A stretch of DNA of 64,000 nucleotides, taken from positions 62,001-126,000 of the forward strand of contig NZ_AP025734.1 of assembly GCF_023734775.1 (NCBI RefSeq), written 5' to 3'. The notes under the pieces are model-generated. The model was not told the origin of the DNA, searched no databases, and saw only the letters and a list, made by a program, of their open reading frames with translations. Origin of the DNA: Nostoc cf. commune SO-36 (GTDB lineage: Bacteria; Cyanobacteriota; Cyanobacteriia; Cyanobacteriales; Nostocaceae). How positions within the stretch are numbered: position 1 is the stretch's first letter; each line of letters begins with the position of its first letter. This document shows, piece by piece, positions 55,067 through 63,712 of this stretch. A program made the translations under genes and the position numbers.

Positions 55067-55990
55067 ATGGTACACGACCACAGCCACAAGCATCACGGAC
55101 ACGAACATGGACAGGGCAACTACAACCGCGCTTTCGCAGTTGGTACAGCCCTCAATATAGGATTTGTGATTGTTGAAGCAGTCTATGGCTACCGAGCACA
55201 CTCCCTTGCTCTGGTTGCCGATGCCGGTCATAATTTGAGTGATGTATTGGGACTGCTACTAGCTTGGGGAGCAAGTGCCCTCAGCCGGCGACCCCCAACC
55301 CGACGGCATACCTACGGATTGCGTCGTTACTCAATTTTAGCGGCTCTGATCAACGCACTTGTTCTCCTCCTAGCAATGGGTGCGATCGCTTGGGAAGCCC
55401 TCCACCGCTTCAGCGAACCTAGCCCAGTCTCAGGAGGTACAGTCATCGGTGTTGCTTTAGTAGGAATTATCATCAACACAGTCACTGCCTTGATGTTTTT
55501 GTCCGGTCGCCAGCAAGACTTAAATATTCGAGGAGCATTTCTGCACATGGCGGCTGATGCCGGAGTTTCGTTGGGGGTTGTATTAGCTGGCATCGCCATT
55601 GTTTTCACTGGCTGGTTGTGGTTTGACCCAGTTGTGAGTTTAATTATCGTTGTCGTAGTGGTTGTTGGAACCTGGCAGCTGTTGAAAGATTCTGTGAATC
55701 TAGCATTAGATGCTGTACCAGAGGGAATCGAGCCTTTGGCTGTGCAGACTTATCTGGCTGAACGTCCTGGTGTAGCTGGTGTCCACGACTTGCACATCTG
55801 GGCAATGAGTACTACCGAGACTGCACTCACTGCTCACTTAATTATGCCCACAGGACATCCAGGCGATGCTTTTTTAGTACAGGTAAATCAAGAGCTTCAC
55901 GACCATTTTGGCATTGAACACATTACTATGCAGATAGAGACTGGTGATCCGAGGTATCCGTGTACTCTTGCTCCAGAAAATGTGGTTTAA
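55067..55990 (+). CDS. czcD: CDF cation efflux protein (CzcD-like)
   Basis: 307 residues. The His-rich N-terminus MVHDHSHKHHGHEHGQGN is followed by six helices. Metal-site residues lie in LVADAGHNLSD (TM2) and LHMAADAGVSLG (TM5), and a cytoplasmic C-terminal domain has GVHDLHIWAMSTTETALTAH. It exchanges Zn/Cd/Co for protons. It starts 3 bases after ziaA, so both are under ZiaR control. A relic of a paralogue lies at 39422-39550. Confidence 0.92.
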   Translation: MVHDHSHKHHGHEHGQGNYNRAFAVGTALNIGFVIVEAVYGYRAHSLALVADAGHNLSDVLGLLLAWGASALSRRPPTRRHTYGLRRYSILAALINALVLLLAMGAIAWEALHRFSEPSPVSGGTVIGVALVGIIINTVTALMFLSGRQQDLNIRGAFLHMAADAGVSLGVVLAGIAIVFTGWLWFDPVVSLIIVVVVVVGTWQLLKDSVNLALDAVPEGIEPLAVQTYLAERPGVAGVHDLHIWAMSTTETALTAHLIMPTGHPGDAFLVQVNQELHDHFGIEHITMQIETGDPRYPCTLAPENVV

Positions 55991-56017
55991 GAGTTTACTT
56001 AGTTATACTTACCTCTG

Positions 56018-56683
56018 CTAGACTTTCTTAACTGCTACACCAATTATTTGAGGGCTGACGATCGCAGGGAGGTTTGCCCGAAAATGTTGATAGTTTACTC
56101 GCTCAAACCCTGCATTCTCCAATGCTAACCAGGTTTCGCGATCGGGATGGCAGCCATCACCAAGGGTTTTCCAAAGCGGTCGGATGACATGCTGTATCAA
56201 CCGCAACATTGTCCCTTGAGGTGCCGCAACGTGCTCAAGGAAAAAGAAGCGTCCACCAGGCTTAAGTACTCGTATGACTTCCTGCAAAGCAGCAGCTAGA
56301 TTATCTACGGAACATAGAACGAGCGTACTTACAACAGCATCCATGCTGTTATCCTCGACTTCCAAGTGTTCAGCAGTTCCAAAGCGGAGGTCGATATCTA
56401 AAGCGATCTGTTCAGCTTCTCGCTCTAAATATGGATGCATGAAAATATTTGGCTCAATGCCAATCCAATGGATGTCGGACGGATAGTAGGACAAGTTGGG
56501 GCCCGTGCCTGGGCCAATTTCTAAAACGTTACCATGCAGTTCGGCAAACAAAGCTCGCTTTCGGTCTGCTATTTCCTCCTCATACTTAGCATTGCCATGA
56601 GCCATCATCCAGGCAAATAAGCGTTTATACCAGTCTGGAGAATTTTTTGTGTTTGACGCTATAGCACGTATGTTCGCCATCAT
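56018..56683 (-). CDS. Class I SAM-dependent methyltransferase
   Basis: 221 residues. The SAM-binding motif VLEIGPGTGPNLSYYP is at about 53-68, IGIEPNIFMH is motif II, and DAVVSTLVLCSVDNLAAALQ and VLKPGGRFFFLEHVAAPQGT follow. The length and FLEHV motif fit the small METTL7/UbiE-like group. The substrate cannot be told. Convergent with the CDF gene and separated from it by 27 bases, so not part of that operon. Confidence 0.82.
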   Translation of the reverse strand: MMANIRAIASNTKNSPDWYKRLFAWMMAHGNAKYEEEIADRKRALFAELHGNVLEIGPGTGPNLSYYPSDIHWIGIEPNIFMHPYLEREAEQIALDIDLRFGTAEHLEVEDNSMDAVVSTLVLCSVDNLAAALQEVIRVLKPGGRFFFLEHVAAPQGTMLRLIQHVIRPLWKTLGDGCHPDRETWLALENAGFERVNYQHFRANLPAIVSPQIIGVAVKKV

Positions 56684-56872
56684 TATTTTCTCGATTCTAG
56701 AACTATAGTTAGTACTGCTAAAGCTATGATTGTAACCCTCTAATAATTAACTAAAGTAATGGCTAAACTGTAATCTTAGTTGTAAGTAATCCTAAACGTT
56801 CAACATATCTTGATTGCAGATTTAAGTCCTTGGTATTCCCAATTACTACCGCTATGTAAATAGTCTTCAAAT

Positions 56873-57397
56873 TTATTTTACTTCTTTCCATGTCTTGCCG
56901 CTATCTTGGGATTGAAAGACAGCATTGTTCTCATTTACCGCATAAAATATCTGTGGATCGTTAGGGGCAACTGCCAGTTTCACGACCACTCCATCAGTTT
57001 CCGTCCAAAGCTTTTCCCAAGTCTTACCACCATTATTACTGCGATAAACACCAGGTGCTGATTTGAGAAAGCGATAGCCATACATGACAGTACTGTTGCC
57101 ATCTTTGAGCAAAGCTAAACTAACAACAGGAACTTCCTGCGTATTTGGCACTAGCGTCAAGTTGTCACCACCATTAGTACTCTCGTACAAACCCGAACGA
57201 GTAGTTGCAAACACATGGTCAGGGCTTCGCGGATCAACTGCAAGGTCAAAGGGAGCATCGCTTAACCCATTCATGCGGGGTTTAGTCCAGTTTTTTCCAC
57301 CATCTTTTGAAGTATGCAGCCCTTCTGCTCCCGAAGCCGGCCATCCATAGAAAACATTGGGGTTACTGAGAGATATTGCCAAAGCGTGAAAGTCTAC
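56873..57397 (-). pseudogene. BNR-repeat (F510-type) secreted protein, N-terminus lost
   Basis: About 170 residues: repeated Asp-box motifs SKDGGKNWTKP, STNGGDNLTLV, SNNGGKTWEKLW and SQDSGKTWKEVK, typical of a beta-propeller. Reading upstream of the TTG at 57382 the frame stays open (VDFHALAIS), matching intact homologues, then stops making sense near 57400 where the IS701 unit begins. Nothing matching its N-terminal part was found beyond the IS, so a deletion accompanied the insertion. An independent start at TTG is possible but not convincing. Confidence 0.72.
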
Positions 57398-57464
57398 CGC
57401 TCTTTTATTACTCTTATCAGAGTATAATTAATTACTAACAGTTTAATTTACCAAGGGTATTTAA

Positions 57465-58778
57465 TTGGGTTCAAGAACGGCTACCTCTACGATCACCGTG
57501 GTAGATCAGTACTGCGATGCCTATAGAGATTTGTTTCCAGAAGTGAGGACATTTGAGAATTTTAAACATCTTCATGCTGGAATGTTATCTGACATAAAGC
57601 GTAAATCTTTACCAGAAATAGCCAAGGCAGTTGGTTTACACGATGCACAACCACTGCAAAACTTCCTTACGAATTCACCTTGGTCAGTAGTTGCTTTACG
57701 AGACAAGCGTTTAGAACTTACTCTCTTAATGTTAGAGGGACGTTCATTTAAGCTAGTAATTGATGAAACTGGAGATAAAAAGAAAGGGAAACATACAGAT
57801 TACGTTGCCAGACAATATATTGGGAACTTGGGTAAAGTTGATAATGGAATTGTCTCAGTTAATGCTTATGGAGTATTAGGAGACTTGACTTTCCCTTTAA
57901 TATTTTTAATATATAAACCACGAAAAAGACTTGAAGTAGGAGGAGTCTATAAAACCAAACCTCAATTAGCAGTTGAAATAATTGAATCGTTGCTCAAAAT
58001 CGGATTTAATTTTGATTTGGTTTTAGCGGATAGCCTTTATGGTGAGAGTCCAACATTTATTGCTGTGTTGTCTAAGTATAAAAAACATTATTTACTAGCG
58101 ATAAGAAGTAATCATCGAGAGTTTAGCTTGCCAGACCAAGAGGCTAAGTATGGGGTGTGGCAAGAGTTTGAGCGTACATTTAGTGATGGGAAGTCAGAAA
58201 AAAGATATATACAACAGATAAATGAAAGCGAATCCAGACTGGTAACATATTGGCGAATCACTACTGACCCAAATAATTTACCAAAAAATCAGACATGGTA
58301 TGTAAAAACAGATTTAAAAAGTGATATGGCTGCTAAATTAGGAAATCTTTATGGATTTCGTAATTGGGTAGAGTATGCCTTTAAACAAGGGAAGAATGAG
58401 TTAGGATGGGCTGATTTTAGACTTACGAATTATCAGCAAATAGAAAAATGGTGGGAGCTAGTTATGAGCGCCTATTTTTTAGTGAGTTTACAGGCTCAAG
58501 CTAGAAATAAATCTGAAAGCGAAAGCAATAACGAAACAATTTCATCGCCAATTTCAATAGAACCCGCAGATTTTAGTAAACATAAATGGTGGGATTTCAA
58601 TTTGGGATGGAAGTCCACTTTGAACAATTTAAGATTAATTATTCAACCATATATTTTTTGGAATCTAATCAAACCGTGGTTAGCCGTTTTTGTTAATACT
58701 AACTTCCAGTTAGGATTCCAAAAGCTGATAAAAATAATGAATCAGTTTCAAGGTTATATAACCGTGGATTCGGGGTAA
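57465..58778 (+). CDS. IS701-family transposase
   Basis: 437 residues, intact. DDE_5-type catalytic blocks: FKLVIDETGDKKKGKHTDYV (first Asp), FDLVLADSLYGESPTFIAVL (second Asp) and YGFRNWVEYAFKQGKNELGW (Glu). It is probably the only gene of an IS of about 1.4 kb lying between roughly 57400 and 58790. I could not identify clear terminal inverted repeats or a target duplication. Confidence 0.85.
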   Translation: MGSRTATSTITVVDQYCDAYRDLFPEVRTFENFKHLHAGMLSDIKRKSLPEIAKAVGLHDAQPLQNFLTNSPWSVVALRDKRLELTLLMLEGRSFKLVIDETGDKKKGKHTDYVARQYIGNLGKVDNGIVSVNAYGVLGDLTFPLIFLIYKPRKRLEVGGVYKTKPQLAVEIIESLLKIGFNFDLVLADSLYGESPTFIAVLSKYKKHYLLAIRSNHREFSLPDQEAKYGVWQEFERTFSDGKSEKRYIQQINESESRLVTYWRITTDPNNLPKNQTWYVKTDLKSDMAAKLGNLYGFRNWVEYAFKQGKNELGWADFRLTNYQQIEKWWELVMSAYFLVSLQAQARNKSESESNNETISSPISIEPADFSKHKWWDFNLGWKSTLNNLRLIIQPYIFWNLIKPWLAVFVNTNFQLGFQKLIKIMNQFQGYITVDSG

Positions 58779-58791
58779 ATCATGAGATGGA

Positions 58792-59298
58792 TCAAGGATA
58801 ACTTTTTAAGGATTCGCTATTAACTGGTGTCAAATAACACTTAGATATGAATCTAGCTAGAGATATTCGCGCACACTTTTTTTGCTGAACAATCTCTCTG
58901 GCTAAAAATATAGCATCCATGAACGATGGCATGGGTTGAGCCATCAAACTTGATTCTGTCACTATTTCAAATTGGTCAGTAGTATTGAGCGCATTTATTG
59001 CCTCTAAACTTGATTGTGTTTCATATTCAAACTCGTCGCTAATTGTATCTAGAACAGTCAATTTTGATTCAGTCACAAAATCATCGTCCCAATCAATTGA
59101 TTCTGTTTCATTATCAAGTATAAATCCTGTGTCCAGATATCGTGCATACCTCATCAGTTCTTCCTCAAAAGCTTTTGGTATACGGATTGTGCTTGTTTGT
59201 TTGTGATTCCATGTAGATTTCCTGCCAGATTTTTCTCTATACCCTCCCCAGCTAGGGTTTAAGGCTTTTTTAGTAGTTTTTTTATTCACGTTCAACAT
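58792..59298 (-). CDS. Hypothetical protein with RHH-like N-terminal segment
   Basis: 168 residues. The basic start NPSWGGYREKSGRKSTWNHK and TSTIRIPKAFEEELMRYARY resemble a conserved cyanobacterial module with a ribbon-helix-helix-like strand (STIRIP) and helices. The rest is acidic and Ser/Thr-rich without known domain. It could bind DNA, like small plasmid-borne regulators. No toxin or partner gene adjoins. Function unknown. Confidence 0.6.
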   Translation of the reverse strand: MLNVNKKTTKKALNPSWGGYREKSGRKSTWNHKQTSTIRIPKAFEEELMRYARYLDTGFILDNETESIDWDDDFVTESKLTVLDTISDEFEYETQSSLEAINALNTTDQFEIVTESSLMAQPMPSFMDAIFLAREIVQQKKCARISLARFISKCYLTPVNSESLKSYP

Positions 59299-59502
59299 GA
59301 TTTTGTGGCTTTTTCATGTTAACTGTAATCTATGCCATATCTTGGTTTTTTCACAGATATATTTGATGACTTCCCAATATTTCCGACATAGCTGCGCCTG
59401 TATTGTTCACAGCCTTCAAGGAATTTCAAGAATCTCAGCAAATCACAGCATTTTTCTCTCACCAGAGACATAAAAGAGCGATAGAGTCAAGTATTAAATT
59501 TA

Positions 59503-59991
59503 CTAGCCTCGTAAATTGTGAACAGGTATATCAGAGCAAGCTACTTCCTCAATCAAGCTGCAAAGCTCTTTATTACAGGGATTATCCAAAGGTCGGTTTT
59601 CCCAACGCTGTTGATATGCCTCTAGCTCATCCTTGAGTTGCTTCATACGATAAATCTGTTCCTCAAGATGAGCAATTTTCTGTTTGAGTAAGTCCCGAAC
59701 TAGTGGGCAAGCAGGGTCGCCTTGGGAACGGATGCCTAGCACTTGTTGAATTTCAGACAGGGAAAACTGTAAAGATTGGGCTTTTTTGATGAATTTCAGC
59801 CTGTTGATTGCCTCATAGTCGTAATAACGGTAGCCACTTTCACTTCTTTCAACTGGTTTTATCAAGCCCAAGCCTTCGTAATACCGGATTGTTCCCACTG
59901 CCACATCAGTTTGATTTGCTAGCTCACCAATTTTCAGCAGCTTTTTTGGGGATGATACTTCACAGCAAAATTGTTCCACGACAGCAATCAT
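59503..59991 (-). CDS. MerR-family heavy-metal-responsive regulator
   Basis: 162 residues. The helix-turn-helix is KIGELANQTDVAVGTIRYYE; after a long dimer helix come the metal-site cysteines: C95 (DPACPLVR) and C139 and C144 (NPCNKELC), the layout of MerR/ZntR/CadR sensors. C9-C10 at the N-terminus are extra. Its own promoter and the promoter of the divergent thioredoxin-like gene both carry the same operator, so it likely controls both. The metal (Hg, Cd, Pb or Zn) is not settled. Confidence 0.88.
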   Translation of the reverse strand: MIAVVEQFCCEVSSPKKLLKIGELANQTDVAVGTIRYYEGLGLIKPVERSESGYRYYDYEAINRLKFIKKAQSLQFSLSEIQQVLGIRSQGDPACPLVRDLLKQKIAHLEEQIYRMKQLKDELEAYQQRWENRPLDNPCNKELCSLIEEVACSDIPVHNLRG

Positions 59992-60021
59992 AGTTTTTTA
60001 CTACTAGTATGTGTTGTTACA

Positions 60022-60053
60022 ACCTTAAAGTCTATAGTCGGCTATAGAGTCAA
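60022..60053 (-). promoter_or_regulatory. MerR-type promoter-operator of the merR gene
   Basis: On the minus strand TTGACT (60053-60048) is followed by 19 bases containing the dyad CTATAGCCGACTATAG and then TTAAGG as -10. The 19-base spacing is diagnostic for MerR-activated promoters. It lies about 57 bases upstream of the regulator start. Confidence 0.75.
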
Positions 60054-60286
60054 CCCTTGTAGCCATAACTTTTGTAAAGATATATTATAAAAATTTGTAT
60101 TTTTTGTATTGAGTATTTATATCCATTAACTCGACTGCAACAGGTAAGGCAATTAGGGCGATCGCGTCTTGTTAATAAGAACCTCTCAATCTCAATAAAA
60201 CTCAAATTATTCGCATTAATAGCTGCTTATCGATAAAAATTTAGGCAATTATTTTCATCCTTGGAAAATGATGTTCACCTTTGGGG

Positions 60287-60317
60287 TTGACTCTATAGCC
60301 GACTAGAGGATTCAGAA
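60287..60317 (+). promoter_or_regulatory. Second MerR-type promoter-operator (for thioredoxin-like gene)
   Basis: TTGACTCTATAGCCGACTA (60287-60305) is identical to the first 19 bases of the merR promoter box, but points the opposite way. TTGACT is the -35; 19 bases later TCAGAA (60312-60317) is a weak -10. Transcription would start near 60324, so the coding start must lie downstream of that. Confidence 0.7.
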
Positions 60318-60349
60318 TGAATGAGTCAGAAAAATTTTTGGTAGACATT

Positions 60350-60649
60350 ATGACAAAACGTCAAATTGAGATTTTTACGGCTGACTGTCCTCTTTGTGAT
60401 CAGACAGTGCAAATGGTGCAAGAATTGACTTGCCCTAATTGTGAAGTATCAGTCTATAACCTGCGACAAGAGCAGGAAAAAGCCCAGCATTATGGAGTGA
60501 ATGCAGTGCCAGCGATCGCCATCAATGGAAAACTGGTTGTGACTGGCAAACCCAGTCGAGAGCAACTCCAAGCTGCTGGTGTCGGTCAGCCCCTGAGTTT
60601 TAATATGGGTGCGGCTCTTATCAAAAGACGATACTCTGATAAAGAGTAG
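60350..60649 (+). CDS. Thioredoxin/glutaredoxin-like protein, C-terminus altered by IS
   Basis: 99 residues from the ATG at 60350; the ATG at 60317 lies inside the MerR promoter. It is a small thioredoxin fold with two CxxC pairs (TADCPLCDQ and LTCPNCEVS) and a cis-Pro loop (NAVPAIAIN). It may bind or reduce metal-thiolates with the adjacent MerR regulon. After QPLSFN the frame enters an ISKra4 element and adds about 14 foreign residues; before insertion it ended NI-stop using 62342-62353. Probably still functional. Confidence 0.78.
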   Translation: MTKRQIEIFTADCPLCDQTVQMVQELTCPNCEVSVYNLRQEQEKAQHYGVNAVPAIAINGKLVVTGKPSREQLQAAGVGQPLSFNMGAALIKRRYSDKE

Positions 60650-62341
60650 AAATCAGAGTGCTGTAATCATAAGCTTTGGAGACAATTATCAGGGCAAAAA
60701 GACAGGCTCGCTATTCTAAAAAAAGAGACAGTTGTGAGTGGGGATAGATGGAAGCATCGACGGTAAATGAAGGATTTTTCACAGAAGCACGCTCACTATT
60801 TGAAGAAATAGTAGCCTGGTTAGGCTCAGATGTGGTTTGCGGACTAGAACATGAACAATTAGAGAAAAATCTCTTCGTTAACGGGAACGAACTCTTAAGA
60901 CGCTTATTACAAGGTTATCTAGACCTACGTAGTGATGACGAGATAGAAGGAGATTGTCAAGGAGCGGATGGGGAAACAAGAACCCATAAGCGCTTTCAAG
61001 AGCGAAAATTGACAACTCGATTTGGCACAGTCATAGTCCGTCGTATTGGTTATGGTCAAAGAAAGATAGTCAGCTTGAAACCATTGGACGCAGAACTGAA
61101 CCTGCCCATAGAACAATACTCCTATGGGATTAGAGAAAGAGTAGCAACAGAAGTAGCATTGAATGGGTTTAATGAGACGGTAGAAGCCATAAAAAAAACA
61201 ACCGCAGCACAAGTACCAAAACGGCAAGTCGAGGAATTAGCTCGTAGAAGTGCTAGCGATTTTGACTCATTCTATAAACATCGACAAGCAGACCCAAAGC
61301 AATCGAATCAATTAGAAAAAACTGGAGAAATAATCGTTATTAGTGCAGATGGAAAGGGCGTGATTCTACGCACAGAAGATTTGCGTCCTCAAACCCAAAA
61401 AAGAGCGCTCTTAAATCACAAGAAACTCGATAAAAGGTTAACTAAGGGAGAAAAACGTAACTCGAAACGGATGGCAACAGTAGCATCTGTTTATACAATC
61501 GCCCGATTTATCCGCACACCAGAACAAATTATTGACCCAGAAAAATCTTGTGTTGATAAACGCCCGAAGCCCGAAAATAAACGAGTTTGGGCTAGCTTAG
61601 TTAAAGAGCCAGAGTTAGTTATTAGTGATGCATTTGACGAAGCATTACATCGAGATCCAAACAAACAAAAACATTGGGTTGCCTTAGTTGATGGTAATAA
61701 AACACAACTGAACCTACTAAAAAAGTTTTCACGTCAACATCATATAAACCTGACTATTGTTCTTGATATTATCCATGTAATTGAGTATCTATGGAAAGCT
61801 GCATTTGTCTTTTATGACAACACTAGTAAGTCAGCAGAAAGTTGGGTAAGTCAACGTTTACTCTCTATCCTTCAAGGAAAATCGAGTCTGGTTGCTTCGC
61901 TTATGCGACGCAGTGCAACTTTACAACAATTATCATCCCAAGAACGTTTGAATGTTGATAAATGCGCTAATTATTTACTTAACAACAAGGCTTACCTCAA
62001 ATACGACTGCTATTTAAACGCAGGTTATCCCATTGCTACAGGAGTCATTGAAGGTGCTTGCCGTCACTTGATTAAAGACAGGATGGATATCACTGGCGCG
62101 AGGTGGAGCCTAACAGGTGCAGAAGCTGTTTTACGTCTTCGTTCCCTCCATATTAGTGGTGATTGGTATGAATATTGGCGCTTCCATTTACGTCAAGAAT
62201 ATGAGCGTAATCATCTGCCGTTGTATTTTGATGCTGTTCCTTTGATGAAGCGTGTCACTCAAGCTCGCTGCTCTATTACTCCACTATCACTCCCAATGCT
62301 TGTCTAACTTCATTCTTTCTCTTTTTAAAAGAGCCGCACCC
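60607..62341 (+). mobile_element. ISKra4-family element in the thioredoxin-like gene
   Basis: 1735 bases. Inverted ends GGGTGCGGCTCTTATCAAAA (left) and GGGTGCGGCTCTTTTAAAAA (right, complement). Exact 9-bp duplication TTTTAATAT at 60598-60606 and 62342-62350. One transposase gene. The target is the second-last codon region of the thioredoxin-like gene. Confidence 0.9.
60748..62307 (+). CDS. ISKra4-family transposase
   Basis: 519 residues, intact. ISKra4 features: an N-terminal helical region, a central RKLTTRFGTVIVRRIGYGQR block, first Asp in IIVISADGKGVILRTEDLRP, second Asp in HWVALVDGNKTQLNLLKKFS with IVLDIIHVIEYLWKAA, and PIATGVIEGACRHLIKDRMD with the catalytic Glu. Probably active. Confidence 0.88.
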   Translation: MEASTVNEGFFTEARSLFEEIVAWLGSDVVCGLEHEQLEKNLFVNGNELLRRLLQGYLDLRSDDEIEGDCQGADGETRTHKRFQERKLTTRFGTVIVRRIGYGQRKIVSLKPLDAELNLPIEQYSYGIRERVATEVALNGFNETVEAIKKTTAAQVPKRQVEELARRSASDFDSFYKHRQADPKQSNQLEKTGEIIVISADGKGVILRTEDLRPQTQKRALLNHKKLDKRLTKGEKRNSKRMATVASVYTIARFIRTPEQIIDPEKSCVDKRPKPENKRVWASLVKEPELVISDAFDEALHRDPNKQKHWVALVDGNKTQLNLLKKFSRQHHINLTIVLDIIHVIEYLWKAAFVFYDNTSKSAESWVSQRLLSILQGKSSLVASLMRRSATLQQLSSQERLNVDKCANYLLNNKAYLKYDCYLNAGYPIATGVIEGACRHLIKDRMDITGARWSLTGAEAVLRLRSLHISGDWYEYWRFHLRQEYERNHLPLYFDAVPLMKRVTQARCSITPLSLPMLV

Positions 62342-62410
62342 TTTTAATATTTGAAACAGAAGGTAAATAAGCTAAAAAACCTTCGATTTGCAAAAAACTA
62401 AATCTATTAT

Positions 62411-62432
62411 AGGGTGGCATCGCCCACCCTAA
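62411..62432. terminator. Hairpin, possible terminator
   Basis: Stem TAGGGTGG / CCACCCTA with a 6-base loop (CATCGC), 61 bases after the ISKra4 right end. Before the IS inserted it would have lain 60 bases beyond the thioredoxin-like stop. No T-run follows, and such GGGTGG hairpins also occur as cyanobacterial repeats. Confidence 0.4.
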
Positions 62433-62459
62433 TTATGCAACTGAATAGCACATTAGCTT

Positions 62460-62591
62460 ATGAACCATAAATCTGTTTTCTGGATGGTTTTGTTTATCCT
62501 CATGGTGAGATTAATTATCGTATCACTCAACTTTGTAACGAGTCAGAACACACAAATTGCTCAGAGCATGATGGGCAGCATAGTAAAATAG
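62460..62591 (+). CDS. Possible small membrane peptide
   Basis: 43 residues: MNHKSVFWMVLFILMVRLII, then a short polar tail ending GSIVK. One hydrophobic helix. The stop is only 7 bases before the start of the next membrane protein gene, which suggests translational coupling. No good Shine-Dalgarno is visible before its ATG. No family recognised. Confidence 0.4.
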   Translation: MNHKSVFWMVLFILMVRLIIVSLNFVTSQNTQIAQSMMGSIVK

Positions 62592-62598
62592 CGGTGAG

Positions 62599-63069
62599 AT
62601 GAGAAGGTTACTAGCTAATTGGGTAGTATGGATTCTGCCTGCACCAGAGACGAATTTGTTTTTGTTTTCTTTCCTGCTTCATTTTGTTTATGAAGTCTGG
62701 CAGTCACCTTATTTTGACTTCTATAAAATGCCTTCACTAGCAGATAAGGTGAACTACATTACTCATTGCACAATAGGAGATGGGGTTATTACAGTCATCT
62801 GTTTTTGGATCATTAGCTGTTGGTGCGGACGCTACTGGATTCTCAGACCAACATGGAAGCTGACTATACTCTTTACTGGCTTAGGATGGGTCTACACCTT
62901 CAGTTCAGAAATTTATCGAGTGCATATCGCCAAACTTTATGGTGTTTTAGCCTTGGCTGTCCCAGGTGTTGGAATTAGCTGGTTACCCCTACTACAATGG
63001 GTAATTCTGCCGCCTTTGGTGCTATTGTTTGCTCGACGCCATACGCTGGGCTATCGAAATAGCTCATAA
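62599..63069 (+). CDS. Hypothetical multi-pass membrane protein
   Basis: 156 residues, four predicted helices. Notable segments are FLLHFVYEVWQSPYFDFYKM, a first half with His/Glu/Trp residues at the helix end, and FSSEIYRVHIAKLYGVLALA. GGTGAG just upstream of the ATG gives a ribosome-binding site. The HFxYE...WQ pattern occurs in small uncharacterised membrane proteins of cyanobacteria and other bacteria, but I cannot name a function. Next to metal and methyltransferase genes. Confidence 0.65.
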   Translation: MRRLLANWVVWILPAPETNLFLFSFLLHFVYEVWQSPYFDFYKMPSLADKVNYITHCTIGDGVITVICFWIISCWCGRYWILRPTWKLTILFTGLGWVYTFSSEIYRVHIAKLYGVLALAVPGVGISWLPLLQWVILPPLVLLFARRHTLGYRNSS

Positions 63070-63149
63070 TGTCCGTTTTTACTAAAATACATCAAAAAAT
63101 TCCAGATAAATAGCAATCAAATCAAATTGGGAAATGTAGCATGTTAACC

Positions 63150-63544
63150 CACGAGAAGAAACTACTTTTAATTGGTCAGGTAACAACTTTAAGCGGAATA
63201 CCCACTTAGCATTACCCTTTGTAAGTAACAGTTTCGATGTGGTTGTATCTGCTAGTTCATTTCATTATTTTGATGACCTTGACGCTGCATTAGCAGAAAT
63301 TAAAAGGGTTCTGAAGGCTGATGGTAAATTAGTGATTTTAGATTGGTGCAGAGATTATTCACTATGCCAAATATGCGACATCATGCTGAAAGTTTTTGAT
63401 CCAGCTGATCCAGCATACAGGCAGTGTTACTCCCAAGCTGAATTTCATCACCTGCTTGCATCCGCAGGTTTTAATATTTGTCGTGCTACTAAGGTTCGTT
63501 TTGGGTTGATATGGGGATTGATGGTAGTAACAGCTAGTCGCTGA
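63150..63544 (+). pseudogene. Methyltransferase fragment (N-terminus lost)
   Basis: The C-terminal part reads SFDVVVSASSFHYFDDLDAA, LAEIKRVLKADGKLVILDWC and HHLLASAGFNICRATKVRFG, a class I SAM methyltransferase second half. The frame stays open upstream to about 63150 (NWSGNNFKRNTHLALPFVSN), but no GxGxG SAM-binding motif precedes it and no start fits. The first half, about 80 residues, is missing. A GTG at 63239 could give a 101-residue product, unlikely to be active. Confidence 0.7.
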
Positions 63545-63712
63545 ATCACAAGTTTTACTCATTTGAGGATCGCTTGTAAGCTGTTGCGTTTTTAATTTAG
63601 GGTAATGCTAGAAAAGCTGAAACCTTGTGCCATTACTACTCGCTGTTAGATGATTGTAGAAATCATGCTGAAAACTGTTTTGAGCTAAATCAGGATTAAG
63701 CCTCTATCTACA

